This document shows positions 54,179 to 64,000 of a stretch of 64,000 bases of DNA, one piece after another. The DNA comes from Rhodospirillales bacterium (GTDB taxonomy: Bacteria; Pseudomonadota; Alphaproteobacteria; Reyranellales; Reyranellaceae). The DNA lies in assembly GCA_016699855.1 (NCBI GenBank), contig CP064988.1:5050501-5114500 (forward strand). The letters run 5' to 3'. Positions within the stretch are counted from its first letter, which is position 1. Each line of letters opens with the position of its first letter. A model generated the notes under the pieces. The model saw only the letters and a list, made by a program, of their open reading frames with translations, was not told the origin of the DNA and did not search any database. The position numbers and the translations under genes are program-made.

Positions 54179-56187
54179 TCAGATGGTCAGGCCCAGCCGC
54201 GTGCCGGCCTCGATGGCGCGCAGCGCGTCGAGCTCGGCGGCGGTCTCGGCGCCGCCGATGAGATGCGCGCCCATGCCGCGCGCCGTCAACGCGTCATAGA
54301 GGCGCCGCTCCGATTCCTGTCCGGCGCAGACGACGATGGTGTCGGCCGCGATCACGGCCGGGCCGGCGTCGGTCGCGTAGTGCAGGCCGCCGTCGTCGAT
54401 GCGGTCGTAGCGCACGCCGGTCACGACCTTCACGCCGCGCATCGCCAGTTCGCCCTTGAGCACCCAGCCGGTCGACAACCCGGGCGGGCCCTTGGCCTTC
54501 GCGGCGCGTTGCAGGACGGTCACCTGCCGCGCGGGCTTGGGATGCGTGGCGGGCTTCAATCCGCCGGCCCGGCGGCGCCGGCGTCCGCCCCCCAGGCGTC
54601 GAGAAACGCGCCGACGCCGCCATCGGCCGGCGCCGTCAGGTAGGCGGCGACGTCGTAGCCGATGCCGCCGGCGCCGATGACCGCCACGGTCCGGCCGGCG
54701 GCGCGGCGGCCGCTGAGGATATCGGCGTACCAGGCGACCTTGGGATGGTCGAGGCCGGCGATTTCCGGCCGCCGCGCGCGCGCGCCGGTGGCGATCACGA
54801 CCTCGTCGAAGCCACCGGCGGCGAGCGCATCCGGCGTAGCCGCCTGACCGAGCCTGACCGCGACGTCGAGCCGGCGCAGCCGGGCGCCGAAATACCGTAT
54901 GGTCTCGGCGAACTCCTTGCCCGGCACGTTCATCGCCAGACGCATCTGGCCGCCGATCTCGCCGTCGGCCTCGAACACGGTGACGTGGTGGCCGCGCTGC
55001 GCCGCCTCCATCGCGCAGGCCAGGCCGGCGGCGCCGGCGCCGACCACGGCGATCCGTTTCGCCCGGCCCGGCGGCGCCGCGACGAGGATCGTCTCGCGTG
55101 CCGCCTTGGGGTTGACCACGCAGGTCGAGACCTTGTCGCGGAAGATGAAATCGATGCAGGCCTGGTTGCAGGCGATGCAGGCGTTGATCTCCTCGGCGCG
55201 GCCTTCGCGCGCCTTCAACGCCCATTCGGGGTCGGCCAGGAACGGCCGCGCCAGCGACACCAGATCCGCCACGCCCTCGGCCAGCAGCCGCTCGGCGAGA
55301 TCGGGCATGGGCAGGCGGTTGGTGGCCATGACGGGGATGGTGACGGCGTCCTTCAAGCGCTGGGTCGCCGCGCGCCACGCCCCGCGCGGCACGGAGTACT
55401 GCGTCGTCGGCACGCGCGCCTCGTGCCAGCCGACGCCGTTGTCGAGCGCGTCGGTGCCGGCGTCCTGCAGGGCGCGGGCGAAGGTCGCGATCTCCGCACC
55501 GGACATGCCGCCCTCGACCAGGTCGAGCGACGAGATGCGGAACACGATCGCGAAGTCCGGTCCGCAACGCGCCCGGACGCGGCGCACGATCTCCAGCGGC
55601 AGCCGCATGCGGTTGTCGAGCGATCCGCCGAACTCGTCCGTCCGGTTGTTGGTGCGCGGGCACAGGAACTGCGTCAGCAGATAGCCTTCCGACCCCATGA
55701 TCTCGACGCCGTCGTAGCCGGCGGTCCGCGCAAGGGCGGCGCAGCGCTCGAAATCGTCGATCGTCGCGCGGATCTCCGCCGTCGTCATGACTCGCGGCTT
55801 GAACTTGTTGATCGGCGAGCCGGCCTCGGAGGCGCCGACCGCGCGGTCGTGCCGCCCGTAGCGGCCGGAATGCAGGATCTGCAGCAGGATCGGCACGCCG
55901 AAGCGGTGCGCGGAGCCGACGATGGCCCGATGGAAGCCGACCTGGTCCTCGGAGTCGAAGCGCGCCGAATCGTCCTCGATCGTGCCGGCGGCGTTGGGCG
56001 AATAGCCGCCGGTGATGATCAGGCCGACGCCGGCCCGGGCGCGCGCCTCGTAGAACGCCACCAGCCGGTCGGGCGTCGTCTCGACCTGCTCCAGCCGCGT
56101 GTGCATCGAACCCACGACGACGCGGTTGGCCAGATCGAGCGAGCCGAGCTTGAGCGGGCTGAAGAGGTGCGGAAACGCCACGGTCAT
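54179..56187 (-). CDS. FadH-like NADH:flavin oxidoreductase (OYE + FAD/NAD domains), frameshifted near 54562
   Basis: The first frame (ATG 56187 to TGA 54556) gives 543 residues: an old-yellow-enzyme FMN barrel (LFSPLKLGSLDLANRVVVGS, GYSPNAAGTIEDDSARFDSE, DGVEIMGSEGYLLTQFL, DEFGGSLDNRMR), the FeS Cys cluster region INACIACNQACIDFIFRDK, VSTCVVNP, and an FAD motif VVGAGAAGLACAMEAAQRGH. The NAD domain follows (VAVIGAGGIGYDVAAYL). The frame then breaks and resumes in the other frame with GGLKPATHPKPARQVTVLQR, LSTGWVLKGELAMRGVKVVT, to 54179. A base missing in the CGGCGG run near 54562 would give one protein of about 668 residues, normal for 2,4-dienoyl-CoA reductase-type enzymes. Substrate unknown. 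Confidence 0.83.
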
Positions 56188-56292
56188 GGGTTCGATCCGG
56201 TTCCGGCGGACGGGGGTTCCGTGCGCGCTTGCGGCCGCGCGGATCGCGGCTACAGTCGGGGATCATACCCTCCGCGAGGGGAGGCCGCGCAA

Positions 56293-57204
56293 GTGGACCC
56301 GTACCGTTTCAGCTATTCGCCCATCGTCGAGCGCCCGCGGCTGCGCTGGCCCAACGGCGCCCGCGTCGCCGTCTGGATCGTGCCGAACATCGAGCACTAC
56401 GAGTACGTCCCGGCCGAAATCCGGGTGCGCGATCCGTGGCCGCGCCAGCCGCATCCCGACGTGCTCGGCTACGGCGGCCGCGACTACGGCAACCGGGTGG
56501 GGCTGTGGCGCATGTTCGAGACGCTCGACCGGCACTCGATCCGCTGCACCGTGTCCCTGTCGATGTCGGTGATCGAGATGTACCCCGACATCCTCGAGGC
56601 GATGGAGGCGCGGCGCTGGGAGTACATGAGCCACGGGCTCTACAACACGCGCTACCACTGGAACTACACCGAGGACGAGGAGCGCGCCGCGATCGCGCGC
56701 TGCTGCGAGATCCACGAGCGGCTGACGGGCCGCAGGCTGCGCGGCTGGTTCTCGCCGGCGGTGTCGTTCACCGAGCGCACGCCGGACCTCGTGGCCGAGG
56801 CGGGGATCACCTACTACTGCGACCTCTACCACGACGACCAGCCGACCCCGATCCACGTGCGGGCCGGCAATCTCGTGTCGATCCCGTATTCTATGGATAT
56901 CAACGACGCGATGATCTACCGCCAGCCGTTCGAGGCGTCCGACTTCGCCGGCATGATGATCGACCATTTCGACACGGTTTACCGCGAGGGCGGCGACGCC
57001 GGCGGCGGCCACGGGCGGGTGATGTGCGTGGCGCTGCATCCCTACATGATGGGCTCGCCGCAACGCGTGAAGCACCTCGACCGCGCGCTGGCCTACATGC
57101 GTTCGCATTCCGACGTCTGGTTCGCCACCGGCGAGGAGATCGCGGACTGGTACATCAAGCACGCCATGCCGGCCTACCGCGGCCACCTCGGCAAGGAGGC
57201 CTGA
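56293..57204 (+). CDS. PuuE-like polysaccharide-deacetylase-family protein, first of two
   Basis: A 303-residue protein (start GTG 56293, preceded by GAGGGGAGGCC). It opens RFSYSPIVERPRLRWPNGAR, has NIEHYEYVP, and the NodB-type fold with EMYPDILEAMEARRWEYMSH, HGLYNTRYHW, LRGWFSPAVSFTERTPDLVA. This is the allantoinase-PuuE-like branch of CE4 deacetylases; allantoinase activity has been shown for some members. The classic NodB metal His pair is only partly kept (SHG), so amidohydrolysis rather than sugar deacetylation is likely. ATG-less start is typical here. It is followed after 2 bp by its paralogue. Confidence 0.82.
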   Translation: MDPYRFSYSPIVERPRLRWPNGARVAVWIVPNIEHYEYVPAEIRVRDPWPRQPHPDVLGYGGRDYGNRVGLWRMFETLDRHSIRCTVSLSMSVIEMYPDILEAMEARRWEYMSHGLYNTRYHWNYTEDEERAAIARCCEIHERLTGRRLRGWFSPAVSFTERTPDLVAEAGITYYCDLYHDDQPTPIHVRAGNLVSIPYSMDINDAMIYRQPFEASDFAGMMIDHFDTVYREGGDAGGGHGRVMCVALHPYMMGSPQRVKHLDRALAYMRSHSDVWFATGEEIADWYIKHAMPAYRGHLGKEA

Positions 57205-57206
57205 GC

Positions 57207-58103
57207 ATGGACGAGCGCATCCCGCCGGGAATGGACAACCCGCACTACGCCTACTCGCCGCTGCACAAGCGCAAACCGATCAAATGGCCTCGGGACGCCA
57301 AGATCGCCTTCTGGGTGATGCTGCCGATCGAGCACTGGGAGTTCGAGCCGCCGAAGGGATCGCGCAAGGACCCGCGCTTCGTCGGCGAGTTCGGCACCTA
57401 CAGCCCGGACTACCGCACGTGGACGCAGCGCGAGTACGGCAACCGCGTCGGCATCTTCCGGGTGCTGGAGGTGCTCGACCGGCACGGGATCCGCGCCACG
57501 GTGCCGCTCAACGCGTCGGCGGCGGAACGGTATCCGTACCTGGTGGAGCAGTGCCGTAAGCGCGGGTACGAATTCATGGGGCACGGCACCCACGCCAACA
57601 GGATGGTGACCAGCGCGATGACCGAGGCGGAGGAGCGCGCGCATATCGCGGACTCGCTCGACGCCGTCCAGCGCGCCACCGGGGCGAGACCGCGCGGCTG
57701 GCACGGGCAGGACTACGGCGAATCGGCGCGCACGCCCGCGCTGCTGGCCGAGGCGGGCTTGGATTTCGTGGCCGACTGGCCCAACGACGACGAGCCCTAT
57801 GCGATGACCGTCGGGCGGCCGTTCGTCTCGCTGCCGGCCCAGCCGGAGTGGGACGACGTGCAGTTGCTGTGGCTGCGCCGGGTGGGCACGCCCCGGTTCC
57901 CGGAGATCGTCTCGGAGGCGTTCGAGACCCTGCACGGGGAGGGCGGCCGCGTCTTCTGCCTCGCGGTCCACCCCTGGCTTCTGGGCATGGCCCACCGGAT
58001 TCGGTATTTGGACGAAGCGCTCGAGCGCCTGAAGCGCTTCGACAAGGTCTGGCAGGCCACGGCCGGCGAGATCGTCGACGCCTACAACGCCGGGCGGCGT
58101 TGA
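57207..58103 (+). CDS. PuuE-like polysaccharide-deacetylase-family protein, second of two
   Basis: A 298-residue paralogue of the previous gene; ATG 57207 lies three bases after its stop. Shared features are YSPLHKRKPIKWPRDAKIAF, MLPIEHWEFEPP, EYGNRVGIFRVLEVLDRHGI, GYEFMGHGTHANRM (with His-Gly-x2-His), and RPRGWHGQDYGESARTPALL. The differences from the first gene (SHGLYNTRYHW against GHGTHANRM) suggest two substrates or a heteromer. With the hydantoin-type racemase nearby, a purine- or pyrimidine-derived cyclic ureide is a plausible substrate; inference. Confidence 0.85.
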   Translation: MDERIPPGMDNPHYAYSPLHKRKPIKWPRDAKIAFWVMLPIEHWEFEPPKGSRKDPRFVGEFGTYSPDYRTWTQREYGNRVGIFRVLEVLDRHGIRATVPLNASAAERYPYLVEQCRKRGYEFMGHGTHANRMVTSAMTEAEERAHIADSLDAVQRATGARPRGWHGQDYGESARTPALLAEAGLDFVADWPNDDEPYAMTVGRPFVSLPAQPEWDDVQLLWLRRVGTPRFPEIVSEAFETLHGEGGRVFCLAVHPWLLGMAHRIRYLDEALERLKRFDKVWQATAGEIVDAYNAGRR

Positions 58104-58113
58104 GGCCGCGCGG

Positions 58114-58999
58114 TCAGATCGCGACCAGGCGCAGGCGCAGCAGACCGAGATTGCCGGTCCAGAATCCGTAGGACGACAGCTTCAGATAGCGCTCGTAGCG
58201 CGCCACCTGCTCGCGGCCGACCAGCGTGGTGGCCTCGGCGCGGCGGGCGCGCAGATTATTGGCCCAGGTCTCGCACGTGCGCGCGTAGTCGACCCGGTCG
58301 TTGCGCAGGCGGGCGATCTCGAACAGCCCCTCGGCGGCCAGCACGATCTCCTCCAGCCGGCAGGTCGGAATCCGGGAAGATCTGGCTCATCAGCCCGACG
58401 TTGGGATCGTCGCGCCGCAGGGTGCCGTAGGCGATGGTCTGCAGCGACATCCGGCCGGATTTCGGCAGCCACTCGCGGCAACGCGCGAAGAAGCCGCGGT
58501 AGATCTCGATCTTGCGGGCGGAATCGTCGGTCGGCTTGGTGAAGTGCTCGAACGCGCCGACCGAAACGATCGCCTCGTAGCCGGCGGCGGGCACGTGGTC
58601 CTGCCAGTTCTCGAGGCGGGCCTCCATGCCGGGCACGTCGAGGCGGGCGACGTGGGCGGCCTGCGCCGCGCTCAACGTCAGGCCGACGGCCGACTCGCAG
58701 CCAAGCTCGACGGCGCGGCGCAGCAGGGTTCCCCAGCCGCAGCCGATGTCGAGCAGGCGCCGGGCCGGCGGCGCGCCGGCATTGCGCAGATGGAACTCCA
58801 CCTTGTTGCGCTGCGCCCAGGCGAGATCGCGCGTGTCGTCGGGCCCGTCCCACAGCGCCGCCGAGTAGGTCATGCTCGGGTCGAGCCATAGTCGGTAGAA
58901 GTCGTCTCCGACGTCGTAGTGGGCCTGGATCGCCGCGGCTGACGCGCCGGCGGGTTGCGGCGGGGTCGGGGACGTCATCGAAACTCCGGGTGGAACCAC
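58114..58999 (-). CDS. CFA-synthase-like SAM methyltransferase, frameshifted near 58366
   Basis: The first frame (ATG 58999, possibly 58978) gives AIQAHYDVGDDFYRLWLDPS, MTYSAALWDG, the SAM motif LLDIGCGWGTLLRRAVELGC, VGLTLSAAQAAHVARL, and SVGAFEHFTKPTDDSARKIE, all typical of cyclopropane-fatty-acyl-phospholipid synthase-type enzymes. After FPDSDLP the frame breaks at 58360-58372; the continuation EEIVLAAEGLFEIARLRNDR, DYARTCETWANNLRARRAEA, and YERYLKLSSYGFWTGNLGLL is in the other frame and ends at 58114. The joined protein would have about 295 residues, shorter than Cfa, as in the small FAE/mycolic-type relatives. Probably a consensus error. Confidence 0.8.
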
Positions 59000-59109
59000 G
59001 CGCGACGGAAGACGCCCCGCGACATCGCGCCGGTCACCCGGAAGCGGCGTCGCGCGGCGTCACGCCGGCCTATGGCCTAGCGCGTCCGTCGATCGAAGGA
59101 AAGCGCGGC

Positions 59110-60600
<1,491 letters not shown>

Positions 60601-60633
60601 TTTTGGTACGCTTTCTCGCGACGGCGGCGACAC

Positions 60634-61289
60634 GGCCTGCCGTCATGGGGTGCGGATCGCGCGCGGCGCGGCACGAGGCCGCCCGCGCGGACGAACGGTC
60701 CGCGATCGCAACCCCCTGCTCTCGACGAGGGGTCTTCGGGGATGGAGGTCTCAGCAGCGCGCGTTAAGGCCGGTTCTAGATCCGGGCGGAAGGCGCGTGG
60801 CCGCGAGAGATATCGAGCGGATCGCTCCGTCGATGCGCGGTAGATGCCTCTTCGCAGTTGCGAAGTCAAGCGCAGGTCGTTTGTTGCGCCGCCAAAGTCG
60901 TCGGTGATCGTTTGCATCCGATCAACGAGGTGCTCGGCAACGTGGTGTCGCGTCGTCGATCGGCGAGGCGCCATGGATCGCCGCGCGCTGATCGATCTTC
61001 CCGCGTGGCGATGCGAATAACCGGATCCGCGGCCGGCATTCGCTGGACCGCGTGGAGGTCTAGCTAGCGGGTGTCGCCGTCCTTGAAGACGGCCTGGGGC
61101 TTCCGGCTGGACGCGGTGCCGGTCTTCGCCGCGAGAACCGGACCGGCGTTGCGCGGACGACGAGGAGCGCTGGTCCACGGATTGCGTGATCCTCGCGCGG
61201 CGCCGTTCAATCTCCGATTCGGGCGTCGTCCGTTGCGCATCCACCGCCCAGGACCGCAAGATGCCGACGGACGGGATGGAGGTGTCGGG
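60634..61289. other. Gap of about 650 bp without a credible gene
   Basis: Between the divergent rhlE and an alpha/beta hydrolase gene. No recognisable RNA, repeat or protein family is seen; the plus-strand frame running into the hydrolase from 61071 is Arg-rich and unlike the family until the ATG at 61290. The part 60780-61040 is lower in GC than its surroundings and contains GATCGTTTGCATCC and CTTTGTTG-like words. It could be a promoter and long leader for rhlE, since helicase genes often carry long 5' leaders. Confidence 0.4.
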
Positions 61290-62108
61290 ATGCGGGTGGA
61301 TGTCGCGCACGGCGCGGAGCTTCACGCGGAGATCGTCGATCTCGTGCCGCCGTGGACCGTCGATCCGCCGGCGATCCTGATGAGCCATGGCGTGTCGACC
61401 ACCGCCGATATCTTCAATGGCTGGCTGCCGCATCTGATCCCGCATGCGCGGATCGTGCGGTTCGACAGCCGCGGCTTCGGGCGCTCGACCATTCCCACGG
61501 GGCGCCATCCGTGGAGCATCGACCTGTGGGCCGACGACATGCTGGCGGTGGCCGACGCGTTCGCGGTCGAGCGCTTCCATATCGTCGCCGAGTCGGCCGC
61601 CGGCGCCGCCGCGCTGCGTCTGGCGTCGCTCGACGGCGGCGCGCGGGTGCTGTCGGTCACCACCTGCTCGGCCCCGTATCGCGGCGGCGATCTCGCGCGC
61701 GTCGCCGAGTGGCGTTCGCGGTTGGCGCGGGACGGGATCGCGGCGTGGTCGGAGCGCATGATGGGCGAGCGCTTCCACGACGACCAGCTCGCGCCGGCGG
61801 CGCGCGACTGGTTCGCGCGCCAGCAGGCCGGTGGATCGGCCGAGGTGCTGGCCGATGTCGCTGAAATGCTCGTCGGTGTCGACCTGAGCGCCGATCTCGC
61901 GGCGATCCGCGTTCCCGTGCTGGTGATGGCGGCCGATGGGTCGCCCTACGTCACCGTCGACATCGCGCGCGCGATGCAGCGTTTGATTCCCGGCGCCGAG
62001 CTGCGGATCATCCCGCACGCCCGCCACGGCATTCCGTTCTCGCACGCCGAGGAGTGCGCCCGGTCGTGCGTCGCGTTCCTGCGCCGGAACGGGTTCGTGG
62101 GCGGGTAG
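61290..62108 (+). CDS. Alpha/beta hydrolase
   Basis: A 272-residue hydrolase (ATG 61290, GGAGG 8 bp upstream). Signatures are ILMSHGVSTTADIFNGWLPH, DSRGFGRSTI, and a nucleophile elbow VAESAAGAAALRLASLDGGA (Ser in the AESAAG form), with a late His in HARHGIPFSHAEECA. Length and cap style fit the 3-oxoadipate-enol-lactonase/haloperoxidase group. Substrate is unknown. It converges on another hydrolase gene with a 20-bp perfect palindrome in between. Confidence 0.82.
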   Translation: MRVDVAHGAELHAEIVDLVPPWTVDPPAILMSHGVSTTADIFNGWLPHLIPHARIVRFDSRGFGRSTIPTGRHPWSIDLWADDMLAVADAFAVERFHIVAESAAGAAALRLASLDGGARVLSVTTCSAPYRGGDLARVAEWRSRLARDGIAAWSERMMGERFHDDQLAPAARDWFARQQAGGSAEVLADVAEMLVGVDLSADLAAIRVPVLVMAADGSPYVTVDIARAMQRLIPGAELRIIPHARHGIPFSHAEECARSCVAFLRRNGFVGG

Positions 62109-62144
62109 CGTCCGCGTTCAACGTGCGGCGGCACGCCGTCGTCG

Positions 62145-62195
62145 CACGACCCCACCGTCATCCCGAGCGTAGCGAGGGATGACGGTGGGGTCGTG
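62145..62195. repeat. Perfect 20-bp inverted repeat between convergent hydrolase genes
   Basis: CACGACCCCACCGTCATCCC (62145-62164) and GGGATGACGGTGGGGTCGTG (62176-62195) are exact reverse complements with an 11-nt loop. The inner GTCATCCCGAGCGTAGCGAG matches the repeat at 53375 (one base different). It most likely terminates both converging transcripts. Confidence 0.88.
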
Positions 62196-62226
62196 TCCTG
62201 AACGAGCGCGCTGAGCGTCCGCGAGG

Positions 62227-63015
62227 TCAGTTGAGCGTCGCCAGCGCCCGCAGGACGTCCTCGGGCTTCTCGTGGCCGACGAGGTGTCCGGCCCGCGGGA
62301 TCGTGACCAGACGCGCGCCGTTGATGCCCTTGCGGAACGCCTCGCCGTAGACCGGCGGGATCAGCTTGTCCTCGGCGCCCCAGATCACGAGCGTCCGCGC
62401 CTTGATGCGGTAGAGGCGCTCGGCGAGGCCGCGGTCGGGGATCGGGAACAGGATCTTGCCCGCCATGCCCAGGCGGCGGGCGTTCATCACCATGAAGTCG
62501 GCGAGGAACTTGATGTCGTTGAGATCGCCCGACGGCGTCATCAGCCGCTTGCCGGCCTCGACGTCGTGGAACAGATAGCCCGGCAGCTCCTGCGGCAGCA
62601 GCGCGAACAGATCGGGGATGGGCGTGGCGTCCATCCACAATCCGGCGGAAGAGACCAGGCAGAGGCGCTCGATCTCGTTCGGCGCCAGCGCCGCCATCTC
62701 GGCGGCGATCATGCCGCCCATCGACAGGCCGAGCACCATCGGCTTCGCGAGACCGAGCGCGTCGACCACGTCGAAGCCGAGCAGCGCGAAGTCGAGCATC
62801 GTGCGCACGCGCTCCTCGCCGGTCGAATCCTCGTAGCCGGGGAGCAGGGGGGCGTAGACGCGGTACTTCGTCGCCAGCGCGGCGAGGAATGGATCGTCGC
62901 GCATCAGGCCGCCGGCCCCGTGGAAGAACAGCAGCGGCGCGCCGTCGCCGCCCTCGTAGACGCGGATCTTGGCGCGGCCGCCGGCGACATCGATCAGACG
63001 GGACGTGATGGGCAT
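62227..63015 (-). CDS. Alpha/beta hydrolase
   Basis: A 262-residue hydrolase starting ATG 63015. The oxyanion loop is FFHGAGGLMRDDPFLAALAT, the nucleophile elbow is LGLSMGGMIAAEMAALAPNE (Ser in GLSMGG), an Asp is likely in VIWGAEDKLIPP, and the late His is in PRAGHLVGHEKPED. The layout matches the meta-cleavage-product or lipase-like group. The nearby LLM flavoenzyme gene (89 bp away, same strand) may be in the same operon, a pairing common in small catabolic clusters. Confidence 0.85.
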   Translation of the reverse strand: MPITSRLIDVAGGRAKIRVYEGGDGAPLLFFHGAGGLMRDDPFLAALATKYRVYAPLLPGYEDSTGEERVRTMLDFALLGFDVVDALGLAKPMVLGLSMGGMIAAEMAALAPNEIERLCLVSSAGLWMDATPIPDLFALLPQELPGYLFHDVEAGKRLMTPSGDLNDIKFLADFMVMNARRLGMAGKILFPIPDRGLAERLYRIKARTLVIWGAEDKLIPPVYGEAFRKGINGARLVTIPRAGHLVGHEKPEDVLRALATLN

Positions 63016-63103
63016 CTTTTGACTCTGAAGGTGCGGGACGGAAGGCCGTGGCGGCCGCGCCCATCGTCCGGGCGCGGCGGCCGGGCGTGGGATCGGAGGC
63101 GGC

Positions 63104-64000
63104 CTACTCGGCCGCGACGCGGCGCTCCGCCTCCGCCATCGGCTTGATCCAGAAGCGGTCCTCGTTCCGCCATTCCGGGAACAGCTCCGCCTTCAGCCGC
63201 GGCATGACCTTCTCGGCGAACAGGGTCGTCGAGTGGCGCACCTTGTCGGCCGGCATGTCGCCGATCTGGAACAGGCCGAAGATGTTGCCGACGCGCAGCG
63301 ACTTCGCGAGGTCGACCATGCGGTCGTGCACCGTCGCCGGCGAGCCGGCGATCACGTAGCCTTGGTCGACGAGGTCCTTCCACGTCAGCGTCGGGTAGTT
63401 GCGCAGCTGCGCCTGCGTCAGCTGCGTCACCATGTTGGCCTGCAGCGTCTTGACCGTGCGGTAGCCCGGCGCGTCGGCGAAGCCGGGATAGACGTGCAGG
63501 CAGCGGTTATAGAAGTAGTGCACGTGCGGCGCGTAGAGACGCTCGGCCTCGGCGTCCGTCTCCGCGACGCAGATCACCTGGGCGAAGCCGCCGCGGTAGG
63601 GGCTCTCGTCCTTGCCGGCCTTGGCGACGCGCTCCCAGTAGCCGTCCATCAGCTGCTTGGCGCGGAGGTAGCCGGAGTAGCTGAGGTAGCAGTAGGTGTA
63701 GTCGTGCTCGAGGCAGAAATCGTAGGTCTCCAGCGAGCCGCCGCCGGGGATGAAGATCGGCGGCCGCGGCCGCTGGACCGGCTTGGGCCAGCAATTGACG
63801 TAGCGCAGCTTGGTGTAGCGGCCGTTGAAGGCGAACGGCTCGTCCTCGCGCCACGCCCGCATGATCAGCTCGTGCGCCTCGCTGTACATCTCGCGCGTCA
63901 GCGCCGGGATCGAGCCGTAGGCGTAGTTGGTGTCCATCGACGTGCCGACCGGGAACCCCGCCGCGAGCCTGCCGCCGCAGATCACGTCGAGCATCGCGAA
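63104..64000 (-). CDS. LLM-class flavin-dependent oxidoreductase, C-terminal part (runs off the right edge)
   Basis: About 299 codons of a luciferase-like-monooxygenase-family protein; the 5' end lies outside. Visible features: MLDVICGGRLAAGFPVGTSM (FMN-region of the family), SEAHELIMRAWREDEPFAFN, GRYTKLRYVNCWPKPVQRPR, PPIFIPGGGSLETYDFCLEH, and GSPATVHDRMVDLAKSLRVG, each common in F420- or FMN-dependent LLM enzymes. The family often oxidises sulfonates, nitrilotriacetate or alkanes. Substrate not inferable. Confidence 0.88.
   Translation of the reverse strand, partial: FAMLDVICGGRLAAGFPVGTSMDTNYAYGSIPALTREMYSEAHELIMRAWREDEPFAFNGRYTKLRYVNCWPKPVQRPRPPIFIPGGGSLETYDFCLEHDYTYCYLSYSGYLRAKQLMDGYWERVAKAGKDESPYRGGFAQVICVAETDAEAERLYAPHVHYFYNRCLHVYPGFADAPGYRTVKTLQANMVTQLTQAQLRNYPTLTWKDLVDQGYVIAGSPATVHDRMVDLAKSLRVGNIFGLFQIGDMPADKVRHSTTLFAEKVMPRLKAELFPEWRNEDRFWIKPMAEAERRVAAE

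Overview
The window is high-GC DNA that reads as an ordinary chromosome segment of an alphaproteobacterium, probably of the Rhodospirillales/Hyphomicrobiales breadth of soil or freshwater heterotrophs. The support is a MipZ-type division ATPase, a DUF1489 protein, a DUF1007/NicO nickel pair, a Bug/TctC-type binding protein, many acyl-CoA enzymes and ring- or sulfonate-type dioxygenases, and GC-rich palindromic intergenic repeats. I see no phage, transposase, integrase, CRISPR array, rRNA or tRNA. The housekeeping anchors are pyrD, parE, mipZ and rhlE. Everything else is accessory catabolism, transport and exported proteins of unknown role.

Layout. 1-5.7 kb: 5' part of an alpha-2-macroglobulin (minus strand), DUF1489 protein, GT-C-like membrane protein and an acyl-CoA synthetase. 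5.9-9.3 kb: Mo-bis-MGD oxidoreductase, methyltransferase and a small exported protein. 9.6-14.9 kb: mipZ (frameshifted), a DUF4139 protein, pyrD and a small exported protein. 15.1-22.3 kb: Baeyer-Villiger-type monooxygenase, parE, hotdog thioesterase, DUF1007 protein, NicO nickel/cobalt exporter and an EamA permease. 22.3-27.6 kb: fatty-acid-type catabolic cluster (enoyl-CoA hydratase opposite three acyl-CoA dehydrogenases and a VOC protein). 27.7-35.9 kb: papain-like protein, amidase, phytanoyl-CoA-type dioxygenase with a coupled unknown gene, ABM monooxygenase, Tat hydrolase, TauD/TfdA dioxygenase and D-aminoacylase. 36.2-40 kb: a four-gene plus-strand run (tartrate/D-malate-type dehydrogenase, enoyl-CoA hydratase, fluoroacetate-dehalogenase-like hydrolase, tricarboxylate-type binding protein) that looks like a carboxylate uptake and breakdown unit. 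40.3-48.3 kb: PhoD phosphatase and an island of exported repeat proteins (LCCL+LRR, beta-propeller, LRR) around a serine hydrolase. 48.6-53.1 kb: two orphan ABC binding proteins, a permuted NlpC/P60-like protein, an M28-like protein and dodecin. 53.5-58.1 kb: Asp/Glu racemase, FadH-like flavoenzyme and two PuuE-like deacetylases. 58.1-64 kb: CFA-synthase-like methyltransferase, rhlE, two alpha/beta hydrolases and the C-terminal part of an LLM flavoenzyme.

Two genome-wide patterns stand out. First, several otherwise convincing genes (mipZ, an enoyl-CoA hydratase, an ABC binding protein, an M28-like protein, a FadH-like enzyme, a CFA-synthase-like enzyme and one small unknown) are interrupted by a single indel in a short C/G run. 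This looks more like consensus-sequence error than biology, and conclusions on gene loss should wait for read-level checking. Second, most convergent gene ends with a gap over about 60 bp hold a GC-rich inverted repeat of a recurring family, which probably serves as a bidirectional terminator. No clearly new defence or biosynthetic system was found. The most unusual items are the LCCL+LRR/beta-propeller exported island, the unknown protein coupled to the phytanoyl-CoA-type dioxygenase, the dehalogenase-centred carboxylate cassette and a shared 18-bp upstream motif.
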